A stretch of 64,000 nt of DNA from Williamsoniiplasma luminosum (GTDB lineage: Bacteria > Bacillota_I > Bacilli_A > Mycoplasmatales > Mycoplasmataceae): assembly GCF_002803985.1 (NCBI RefSeq), contig NZ_CP024963.1, forward strand, positions 620,001 through 684,000. Reading direction: 5' to 3'. Both the position numbers and the translations under genes were made by a program. Below are positions 40,414-49,936 of the stretch, piece by piece. The first letter of the stretch is position 1, and every line of letters begins with the position of its first letter. The notes below the pieces were generated by a model that had not been told where the DNA came from, searched no databases, and saw only the letters and a program-made list of their open reading frames with translations.

Positions 40414-43152
40414 ATGAATTTAGAAATTTGAAAAATAGGTACAAATGTAGCATCTATAATTAATGAGTGACAAGAGGAAGTATTTCCCTTTTTGAAAAAT
40501 TTTTCTTTTGTGATCATAAATGATAGTAAAGATAAATATCTTTTTAAATACAATGACCCAAATGCTGGAGCAAAACAATATATTGCAACTTGGTCTTGAT
40601 CAAAACTTCGTCAAAATATAATTTCTTTAATTGCTTTGGGAGTTTTAGAAGTTGTTGATTTTAATAAAAATAATTATATTTCTGATTATCGAATGATTTT
40701 AGATGGGAATGTTGAATTTAGAACAAATTTATATTTTGCTGAAATCCCAAATGATGAATTAGTGAAAAACTATTTATTAAGCAAAGAGATGACAGACCAA
40801 TTTGATGATTATTTAGAATCTGCTAAAAATAGTGAATTAAACACTAATACTGATTATGATTCAAATGAAGAAGAAGCAAAAATTAGTTTTTTTAAAAGTT
40901 TTAGAGATATTGTTTTTTATAATTCATTTTTTATATGTTTGTTAAAAGAAATACATAACCTATCGATGAAAAAATTTGCCAAATTAATAGACATTGAAAA
41001 AGAAACGGATGCAAACAAGTTCTATAAATATTTTAATAATATAATTAATTATAATAATTTGTCTATCGAAGAAAAAGAAAAGATTGAAGAATTGGCTATT
41101 AAATTTTCATTTGGTTCAAGAGAAAAATTTAATAGATTAACTAATTCAAGTACAAAAATGAATAGAAAAACTAAAAGTGATGATGATGAGCATAAATACC
41201 AAAGTGTTTTAGAATTAGAAGATAAAATAGTAAATGAATCAAAGCAAAAAAATAAACCAATGAAATCTGAAATAAAAACATTTGGTGAACTTATGCATAA
41301 TATAAAAAACAACGGACTCACATTTAAAATACCCATTTATCAAAGGGATTATAAATGGAATAAAAAAATGATTGAAAAACTTTTTGATGATATCTTAAAG
41401 GCTACAAATTGTGAAAAAGGTAATGAAATTCATTACATGGGTACTCTCTTGGTTAATAGACCTAATAAACAAGAAATTGATCATAATATTTTAAAAATTG
41501 TTGATGGACAACAAAGACTTACTTCATTAATAATAATTTTGAAATCTCTTTATGATGAAGCTTTAGATAGGGACATTGTACCAGATCCTTTTTTAAAAGA
41601 TTTATTATCTAATAAAAATCACGAAAATCTTATTGAAAAGAGGTTTTTAAGGGTTACGAATAATCCAGATGAAGAGGCATTCAAAGAACTTTTAGCAGGA
41701 AAAGATGTAAAAAACCCTCACTCTCTAATTTGGGAAAATTTTTGGTATATAAAAGACAAAAAAATTAATTCAGAAATTTTATCTGATCAAGAATTATTTG
41801 ATTTAACCGAATTTCTTTTAACAAAAGTAATTTTCACAATAACTGTCGATAGCTCAAACAATGAATTTGAAATTTTTGAAAATATGAATACTAAAAAAGT
41901 TGAATTAGAAACAATTGAATTAATTAAAAACATCATTATGATGAACATTGAAGATGAAATATTAGAAGCTGGACATGAAGCAAATATTAATTCAATATTT
42001 AATTCCAAGATTTTAGAAAATTTTAAAAACAACAAAAAATTAGATTCTGCTCAAATTAATAATTTTATAGCTGCATTTGTAAATTATTATCAATACTATT
42101 TAGAAGAAAACGATGAAATATATAAAAATATTCAAAATGTTTCAAATAACAAAGATGAACTATACACAGTCTTTAAAGAGATTATTTTAAAAGAAATTGG
42201 CAAATTCAAAAATAAAAAAAATGAGAAAATGACAAATGAACAATATATTGAATTAATAAATTTTTTAAATAAGCATATTATTCTTTTCAGAAGTGTTACT
42301 GATAAAAAAATTTATCAAAACCAAGATAATTCAACATATGTTTTAAGTGATATTCTTATAAATTTAGAAAAAAGAAGTATCTATACACCTTTGCTTATGT
42401 TTTTGGTACAAAAACATATAAATAATGATGGAGAACTTATAAATCATAATGAATTAAGAAAAAAAATATTCGTTATTGAAAATTATGAAAATAGATTTCA
42501 AGTAATTTTATATCGAGGGCAATCTTTAACACAAACAATGAAAAAAATATTTGAAAAACTAATTGGAAACTCTAATGTCACTGCTGAATTTTTAAAAAAA
42601 CAATTTAATTCTAGTGAAATTATGGGAAAACTTACAACTCCTTCAAATGAAGAATTCATTACCAACTTAAAATTAAAAATCTATGATAAAACCTTTAAAA
42701 ACTTATTAAGAAGAATTAATTTTTGAATATCTAATGATTTCTCACTAGATATCGATTCAAATTACGAATGGTTTAAAATTTCTGAAGGAACTAGAGAACA
42801 TATTGTACCTCAAACTTTAACTGAAGAATGAAAAAAAATGTTAATGAAAGGTTTGAACACAAATGATGAATCAGTTGTTATTCAAAAGCACAACGAACTT
42901 TTAGAAACCATTGGTAATGAATTGTTAATTAACGGAAGTCCAAATAGTAAAGCCCAAAACAAAATTTTTCAAGAAAAAAATAAAAGTTACAAAACAGATC
43001 CGAACATTAAAGATTATTATCAATATAAAGGTTTCAAAAACAATAATTTAGAATTAATGGATCTTTCTAAAAAGGATGAATTCAACTTTAAAGATATAAA
43101 AGAAAGAACAGAACAAATAGTTAAAATATTGTTAGAAATTTATAGTATTTAA
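40414..43152 (+). CDS. DUF262/DUF1524 GmrSD- or SspE-like nuclease (912 aa)
   Basis: Residues 1-290 are an N-terminal extension without recognised motifs. The DUF262 NTPase domain follows, with IPIYQRDYKWN near 305 and KIVDGQQRLTSL near 360. The C-terminal DUF1524 nuclease has REHIVPQTLTEEW near 793 (catalytic His) and the typical closing block with GNELLINGSPNSKAQNK. These two domains together define GmrSD and SspE type nucleases that act on, or are gated by, DNA modification. AGGAGAATAATT gives a 2-base gap to the methyltransferase stop, so the two are co-translated. Confidence 0.85.
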
Positions 43153-43238
43153 ATTTATAAATTAAGGAATTGTTAATCATCATAGATTAATATTTTATTA
43201 TGTTGAGGTTATTATTTAATATAATGTAAAATAATTAC

Positions 43239-44351
43239 ATGAATAAAAAGAAAATCGCCCTATTTGGCGGCAGTTTTGACCCAATCCACACCGATCATGT
43301 CAATATTGCTAAAACATGTTATGAAAAATTAGGTTTTGAAGAAGTTTGGTTTATTCCAGCTTATTTAAATCCGTTTAAAAAAGCCCAATTATCATCCATT
43401 AAAGACCGTTTAGCAATGTTGCGAATTGTTGAAGAAAAATATGATTTTATTCGAATTAATCAATATGAAATTTCGAATAATCGTCCAACTAGTACTTTTG
43501 AAACTTTAAGTTATATTATTAAGCATTATCCTGATAATGATTTTGCTTTTATTATGGGTAGTGATCAATTAGATACTTTTGAACAATGAAGTAACTTCAA
43601 TCAATTAATTAAAATCATGCCGTTTAAAGTTTTTTTACGCGATGAAAAAAACTTTAACCAAGAAATAGTAAAAAAATATGCTTTAGAAACTTTTACATTT
43701 AATAATAACTTTTTAAGTTCAACTGATATTCGTCAGTTGAAAAACTTAAATAAGCAAATTCCAAAAATTAACGAATATATTAATTTCCATCTTTTATATT
43801 TACCAGAACGCATGGGTGGTCAAATGGATGAAGCACGTTACCAACATTCAATTAATGTTGGTAAAATGGCGCAAAAACTTGCTGTTAAATGAGGAGCTGA
43901 TGAAAATAAAGCGTTGGTTGCTGGAACATTGCATGATATTGCAAAATGTTGAACAAGAGAAAAGAACTTATGATATTTAGAACATTATCTACCATTTTTA
44001 ATTGAAGAACCATTTCCGATTTGGCATTCTTTTACTGGGATGTTGCATTTAGAAAAAGATTGATTAATTAAAGATCAAGAAATTCTTCAAGCTGTTTTTA
44101 ATCATACAGTTGGTTCAATTGATATGAGTTTATTAGATAAAATTGTTTTTTGTGCTGATAAAATTAGTCTGGAACGCGACTATGATGAAGTTGAAACAAT
44201 GCGTAAACTATGTTTTGAAGATATTGAACAAGGATTTATCGCACTAGTTAAAATGCAATATGAACAAGCAATTAAAAAACATGGACCAAATAGTATTGGT
44301 TTATTATTAACCAATACTTATAATTATTTTGTTAAAGGAGAGAAGGATTAA
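43239..44351 (+). CDS. nadD: NadD-YqeK fusion: nicotinate-nucleotide adenylyltransferase with HD phosphohydrolase (370 aa)
   Basis: Residues 1-185 are NadD: GGSFDPIHTDHVNIA near residue 9 (nucleotide-binding HxxH) and FLSSTDIRQL near 165. Residues 190-370 are an HD-domain hydrolase of YqeK type with YQHSINVGKMA near 207, GTLHDIAKC near 230 and FCADKISLERDYDE near 308. NadD makes NaAD from NaMN and ATP; YqeK homologs hydrolyse Ap4A-type dinucleotides. In many Firmicutes the two are adjacent genes; the fused form is seen in mollicutes. TGA-Trp codons fall in both halves, so the fusion is not an artefact of a missed stop. Confidence 0.93.
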
Positions 44352-45166
44352 TGTCATTTACAGTTTTAGAACTAATAGGAATAGAAGCGGCGGTATTTTT
44401 AGGGCCTGTTATTCTTTATATAATATATTTTCTTCTAAAACTCGGATACACAAATTGATATTGACTCGATGATAAAACCAGAGAGGAATTTACAAAAAAA
44501 ATTAACATGGATTTTTTTTGTAAAAAAAAGGCCGATTATTCATTTGAAATAAAATCAATTTGAAAAAAACAAGCCAAGAAATTAATTAAAAATAAAACTC
44601 AAAAATTCAAAAAAATTAACATCAAAGAACTTGAAGACAAAATTAATGAATTTAATTTATTTCAATCGTTTGTAGAAATATTTAGTTGAACAATTTTTGA
44701 AAAGTGAGTTAGAGAACATCAAGTTTGATTTTCTTTTAGAAAATGAATATCACCATATTATAGGGTGTGTTCTATATTGGTTATTTCGGGTTTTGTAGGT
44801 TTTATTTTTATTTTTCTTCGAAGTAAAATTGAATTTAAAACAAGTTTGGAAATTGAAATGACTTTCTGATCTTTTAATTTTTTATTCTATTTAATTTCAG
44901 AAATAGTTGCAATTATTATTAATAATAAAGCTGCCAAATGAGAGAGTGGTGTTGTTAAAATACCAAATAAAAATAAGTTTATAAATAAAAAAAATGAAGT
45001 AGATTTTTTCAAAGAATTTGATAAAAAAAATGATTTATTTCATATTAATCCATCTTTTCAAAAAGATGTTTCAGAAATGGAATCATGAATAGAATTGTAT
45101 ATAGGATTTACAAACTTTATCTTAGAACAAACAAGAAAACAAGGAAAAAATAAATGAAAATTATAA
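44351..45166 (+). CDS. Membrane protein of unknown function (271 aa)
   Basis: Starts MSFTVLELIGIE, sharing one base with the nadD stop (TAATG), and overlaps mtnN by 13 bases, so it is translationally coupled on both sides. Spans at about residues 14-34, 140-160 and 175-200; between the first two lies a ~100-residue basic, aromatic-rich soluble segment with many Trp encoded by TGA. No family recognised. Confidence 0.7.
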
Positions 45167-45822
45167 TTGGAGCAATGTTTGAAGAATTAGAGGTTATTAT
45201 TAATTCACGCAAACTTATTCCGGTTTTAAATTCCGTTTTTCAAGAATTTAAAACCGAAGATAACAAACTTGTTGTTTGTGTGTCTGGAATTGGAACCGTC
45301 AATGCTAGTGCTTGTTTAAGTTATTTATTAACTAAATATAATCATGTTGAACAAATCATTAATATCGGGACATCTGGTGCCATCTGCACTAGTTTAAAAC
45401 AAGGTGATGTTGTCATTGTTGACAAGGCCAGTTATCCAACAACAAACGTGACAAGTTTTGGTTATCAACATGGACAAGTTCCAAAAATGCCAGTCTATTT
45501 TGAAAGTGATAAAAATTTAATTGATCAAAGAATTAATAAATTTAAGCAAATGAATCAAGAGTTTAAAATTGTTAATGCAGCGACAATGGATGTTTTTGTT
45601 GATAATAAAAGCATTGTTGATAATGTAATTGGTCGATTACCATTTAATGCTCAAATTGTTGAAATGGAAATAGCCGCTTACATGCAAGTTGCGCATTTAT
45701 TTAACATTCCTTTTGTTGGTGTGAAGATCATTAGCGATCTAGTGGCAAGTGATCATAAATCAACTTTAGAATTTGATGACTTTTTACCTCAAGCTGCTAA
45801 AAAGATTAATGATTTAGTTTAA
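45154..45822 (+). CDS. mtnN: 5'-methylthioadenosine/S-adenosylhomocysteine nucleosidase
   Basis: A 222-residue PNP-fold protein. IIGAMFEELEVII at the start, SGIGTVNASACLSYLL near residue 44, INIGTSGAIC near 70, VEMEIAAYMQVAH near 168 (substrate-binding Met-Glu) and ISDLVASDH near 190 with the catalytic Asp. It cleaves adenine from MTA and SAH, recycling SAM by-products; the DNA methyltransferase nearby is one SAH source. Start at 45154 fits the family N-terminus. Confidence 0.95.
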   Translation: MKIIIGAMFEELEVIINSRKLIPVLNSVFQEFKTEDNKLVVCVSGIGTVNASACLSYLLTKYNHVEQIINIGTSGAICTSLKQGDVVIVDKASYPTTNVTSFGYQHGQVPKMPVYFESDKNLIDQRINKFKQMNQEFKIVNAATMDVFVDNKSIVDNVIGRLPFNAQIVEMEIAAYMQVAHLFNIPFVGVKIISDLVASDHKSTLEFDDFLPQAAKKINDLV

Positions 45823-45839
45823 TTTATTATATTTATTTC

Positions 45840-45875
45840 AAAACAAAAGAGTCTTCACGAGACTCTTTTGTTTTA
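45840..45875 (+). terminator. Terminator of the nadD-mtnN operon
   Basis: A 14-bp stem (AAACAAAAGAGTCT with its complement) and 5-base loop at 45841-45874, T-rich on both sides; also serves the leftward PTS gene ending at 45897. Confidence 0.8.
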
Positions 45876-45896
45876 GTTAATTATTTTTTTGAAATT

Positions 45897-47477
45897 CTAA
45901 GTATGAACTTGAACTTTTTTAGTTTTTAATTCTAACTTATTGGCTTTTTTCATTTTCCCAATTTCTTTAGCAAAATTAATTTCAGCATCATCAAATTCAT
46001 CTAAACGATAAGTGATTCTTAATGAATTTAAAATACTTTGATATCTTCTAGTAATTTTATCTTTTTCAACTTCATTAAGTTCTGGCATTTCATTAACAAT
46101 TTTTAAATATTTATCTTTTAAATGATTTTGGAAATCATAAATGAATTGATCATCAATTTCACCTTTTAATTTTTCTAGTTCGATTTTAAATTTAGCAATT
46201 TTATCTTCGAATGCTTTTGTATCATATTTTTCATATAATAATTCTGCTTGAGGTTTTTTACCTCTTTTTAATAATTTTTTACCTTTTAAAATAAATTTAT
46301 CTTTGTATAAAATTAATTGCGTTTCAGTGTGAGAAATTTTATCTTGAACTTTAGCAATTCTTTGATATTGTTTTTCAATGTCTTTAATTTTTTTGCCATC
46401 TTCTTTTGAAATTAAAGTCGAAATTGAAATTAAATTGTTTAATAAGTCTTGTGCTTGTTGTTCATTAATGTATTTTTTAGTTAATAAATATTTAACAAAT
46501 AATTTATCATTTTTAATTAATTGTCTTTTTTCTGAAACTCTTTCTTTATAAAGGAACATTGTGAACAGAATTCCTAAACCAATAGAAACCCCAACACATA
46601 ACAACATATATAATCCATTTTGTCATCCAGGTAAATATCCAAGTGTTACAGCATCAAAACCATTTCCAGAAGAATTAGAAAAGAATCCGATCAATAAGAA
46701 AATTCCGACCCCAGAATTAATTCTTCCAGTCACTCCAAGTAGTCCAGCTAAAACACCAGCAAAAAACGCAGCAGTGGCTCCAGCAAGCAACGGTCATCTT
46801 TTTGGTAAGTTAACCCCGAACAACATCGGTTCACTAATTCCAAAAATTGCAGCAATGGAATAGTTAGCCGCATCACGTTTTGTTGTCGCGTTTTTAGTAA
46901 TTAATCAAACTCCAATTAAGGCTCCAAATTGCCCTCAAGCTCCGACATCAGTGACAAATGTAAAACTTCCAAATCCTTGGTGTACCATTGCGTCAATTCC
47001 AAAAATGAAACCAAGCGGCACATGAGCCCCGAATAATACAGCAATTTGGATAATTGCTCCACTAATTCCAACTCCAATCCCTCCAGGGATTTTAGTTAAG
47101 AAGTGAACTCCGATTCCGATAATTTTTTCAAGATAAAATCAGATTGGCCCAAAAACAAAGAAAGCAGGTAATGTTGTTAAACCAATCACAAGAAATCATC
47201 TGAATGTTAATTCTATTTGTGCAGGGATTCAAGTGATAATTCAATTATCAATTTTTTTAGCTAAAAAAATTGAAGCAATAATGACAAATATTTTAGTATT
47301 TTGAGGAGTAATAATATATGCATTTAATGGTGGAATACCAACCATCGAACTACCATCAATCACGATAATTCCAGTGTTTAATTGTTCTCCTTGGGCTAAT
47401 ATTCATTGTTGTCCTTGCATACCAGCTCCCCCATTTCCAAACATGAATGGTGCACACAAAATAACACCAATAGCCAC
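45897..47477 (-). pseudogene. 3' part of PTS EIIABC gene split by an IS element
   Basis: This part encodes most of EIIC and a C-terminal coiled coil of about 220 residues. It is continuous in frame from the insertion site to TAG at 45897 and aligns with the intact neighbour 49937-52606 all along. Together with 48703-49785 it would give 887 codons. Only the insertion breaks it; no frameshift or internal stop is seen, so the event looks recent. Without its own start it is probably not translated as a transporter. Confidence 0.88.
47475..47477. other. Target-site duplication of the IS element (left), CAC
   Basis: CAC at 47475-47477 repeats at 48703-48705. Removing the IS and one CAC restores AATAGCCACCGACATCGG, which matches AATAGCAATAGACATCGG in the intact paralog. 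Confidence 0.8.
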
Positions 47478-47504
47478 TAAACACGGAAAAATAAATTCTA
47501 CAAT

Positions 47505-48044
47505 TTAAGAATTAATAGCGCTAGCGGAAGCTGGCGTTTTTCAATTCAATACTTTTTGTTTTCTTTTAAAATTATATCACTCTATATATTCTGATATACA
47601 CTTATAAATTTCATCAAATTTCATTTTTGTAGTAGCTAGCTGATTTAAATATTCTCCTTTTAAACAACCAAAGAAATATTCAGCTTCTCGGTTATCTAAT
47701 GAATTCCCAACCCTTCCCATCGAGGTTTTGGCATTAATAGTTTTTAATCTATCAAGAACTTTATAACTAGAATATTGAAAACCATGATCAGAATGAAAGA
47801 TAAAGTTTTTTCTTTTTAAACCATCAATTGTATCTAAAACGAGTTGGACGTTATTTGATTGAGATAATTTTCATGATTCAATCATTTTAGTTTTATGACT
47901 AATAGCAATCGATAAATAAGCAAAATTTTCAGCTGCATCAGCAGGAATATAGCTAACATCAGTTGCTATTATGTTGTCTTCTTCAGGATTAAAGTTTCTT
48001 CTTACAAGATCCTCAAATTTAACATCAGTATTTTTATTTTCCAT
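47505..48044 (-). CDS. IS3-family transposase orfB, DDE integrase (179 aa)
   Basis: The rve integrase core with all three acidic residues: IIATDVSYIPAD near residue 24, FHSDHGFQYSS near residue 82, and SLDNREAEYFFG near residue 115 (D, D and E). ATG at 48044 overlaps the end of orfA by 11 bases in a different frame. The frame is open a little upstream of the ATG through an A-rich stretch, so it could also be reached by ribosomal frameshifting. TGA-Trp codons show it is adapted to this genetic code. Confidence 0.9.
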
Positions 48045-48648
48045 TTTTTTTCTTTTTTTGCCTTGTTAAGCAAACTAAATTTCATCTAACCATGTAGTTT
48101 CTAAGGGTTCTTTCGTCAATAATGATACCTTCTTCCGCTAATTCGACTGTTATTCTTTTGCTGCCTAAAATTTTATTGTTCTTCTTGAAAATGTCCGTAA
48201 CTTTCTTTCTTAAATAGTCAAACTTATATTTTCTAACAACTGCTTTTTTGTACATTGTTGTTCTATGCATGCCTAAAATTTTGGCTTTTAGTGGTTTAGA
48301 TAGCGTGTCAAATGTGTTTAAATTTTCCTTTTCTTTTTTGTTTCGTTGTTCTTTGATTCAATGTTCAAGAATTTCATTTTTTTGTTCTTCTGTTAAATCA
48401 TTAATAATTTGGGGAATATCAGAGTCGTCTCTTTTGTTTGGTCTTCCTGAACCTTTTTTGCTTTTAAATGTTTCCATACCTAAATTATCTAATAATTTTG
48501 CTTTTTTTCTAATTCAACGTCTAAGTTCTCTTAAAGTTGGGTTGTGTTTCCTTATCTTTAAGTATCACTTTACAGCATCGTTCATCCCTTGTTCTTTATA
48601 GATTTCTATAACATTAATTCATTGTTCTTTAGTTAGTTGTTTTGGCAT
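48034..48648 (-). CDS. IS3-family transposase orfA, helix-turn-helix part (204 aa)
   Basis: Starts MPKQLTKEQWINVIE at 48648. Residues 1-60 form a helix-turn-helix with KWYLKIRKHNPTLRELRRW, followed by a basic linker GSGRPNKR. Residues 130-195 correspond to the HTH_21 segment (YLRKKVTDIF...KRITVELAEEG) that usually precedes the integrase core in IS3 orfB, so the split between A and B lies later than normal. Ends at TAA 48034 just after an A7-G-A8 run. Confidence 0.85.
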
Positions 48649-48702
48649 AAAAAATTCCACACTTTCTTTTTTGAATGTGTAGAATTATTTTTTCCGTGTT
48701 TA

Positions 48703-49785
48703 CACCGACATCGGTCTATTAAAATCGAAATATTTACCAGCAGAATATGCAATAAAAATTCCAAAAAACATGAATGCTGATTTACCCATCACTCATAAAA
48801 TAACCCAAAGGATTGGAGAGTCAGGGGTTATGATATTATTTAAAATATCTTTTGGAACTAAACCAATCCCGTCATAACTCAAGATTCCTAAAATTGCTTG
48901 AAACAATCCCATTCCAATTAAAACAGGAATTAAAGGAACCATAATATTTCCAAACATTCCTAAAAATCGGTAAAAAATTGGGACTTTAACATTATGTTTG
49001 GTAGTGAAATCCCCTTCTTTTTCCTGGTTTAAAATCACGATTTGATCTTTAACCTTATAAACATCTTGACCGATGATAATTTGAATTTGTTTACCATTTC
49101 AAACTATCCCTTTTACTAGTTCAACTTTTCTGATTGCATCAACATCAACTTTATCAACATCAATGATTCTAAAACGCAATCTTGTTATACAGTTGAAAAC
49201 TTCTTCATAATTAGCAGGTCCGCCAACTAGTTTGTTAAGTTTCTTACCGATTCGGCGATAAGTATTATCGCCTTCAAAAAATTCCAAAAAGTTTGGTTTT
49301 ATTTTTTGTTTTGCTGCGTTTTTAATTAACGAAAACTCACCAATCAAATCCCCTTGCTTAACAGTTTTATTTTGATTTAATAATTTAAATTCAAAATCTT
49401 TACCAATTCCATCAATCGTAATTGGACAAACTGTGCTTAATCCTGATTTTTCGATCATATCTAAATCAGCATTAACAATTTTGGTTTTTAAAGAAATGTC
49501 TTGATTAATTTTTGTCTTTACATCAAAAGGTTTACCGCCAAGTCCAACAGTGTCTAAACCAATATGCATTAAAATATTTACACCTTCAACTTCAAAAAAG
49601 AAAGCATGTTTTGTGTCTGCAATTAGAGCTATTGTACCTTGATCAATTGGTGAATAAAATTCATTATTTTTTGGTTTAATAAAAAAACCATCACCCAACA
49701 TTTTTTCACTAAAAATGCCATCATGAAGGTTTTCGATTAAATCAATTTCTCCATCAACTGGAGCATAAATTTTAATTTTTTTCAT
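48703..49785 (-). pseudogene. 5' part of PTS EIIABC gene split by an IS element
   Basis: Starts MKKIKIYAPVDGEID at 49785 behind AAAGGA. It encodes EIIA (residues 1-150, with MHIGLDTVGL carrying the phosphorylated His), EIIB (residues ~175-260, Cys in NCITRLRF) and the first EIIC spans, then meets the IS at 48703. EIIA and EIIB could still be made as a truncated product. The full gene would be a close paralog of 49937-52606. Confidence 0.88.
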
Positions 49786-49856
49786 TTTATTTTTTTCCTT
49801 TCCTCTCAATCTTAAAACAGAGATATTTAAATTCCAAAACAAACCAAAAAATTAAA

Positions 49857-49884
49857 TACCACTTTCATTTTATGAAAGTGGTAA
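49857..49884 (-). terminator. Terminator of the intact PTS EIIABC gene
   Basis: Stem TACCACTTTCAT with ATGAAAGTGGTA around a short loop at about 49857-49884; on the minus strand it is followed by TTTAATTTTTT. Confidence 0.65.
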
Positions 49885-49936
49885 TTTTAATTTATCTCTT
49901 TAAAGATTATTTTTTGTTTATTTTTTTTATTAAAAC

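Larger units (their letters stand above)
47478..48702 (-). mobile_element. IS3-family insertion sequence, 1225 bp
   Basis: The ends are imperfect inverted repeats: left TAAACACGGAAAAATAA and, on the other strand from the right, TAAACACGGAAAAAATAA, each followed by ATTCTAC. Flanked by the 3-bp duplication CAC. It carries orfA (48034-48648) and orfB (47505-48044) with a DDE catalytic triad. Inserted in the middle of a PTS EIIABC gene, in the same orientation. Three- to four-base duplications are usual for IS3-family elements. Confidence 0.9.

Noticed and set aside
43239-44351. NadD and YqeK as two separate genes
   Set aside because: No stop or new start separates them; the TGA codons between are Trp, and the linker is short and clean.
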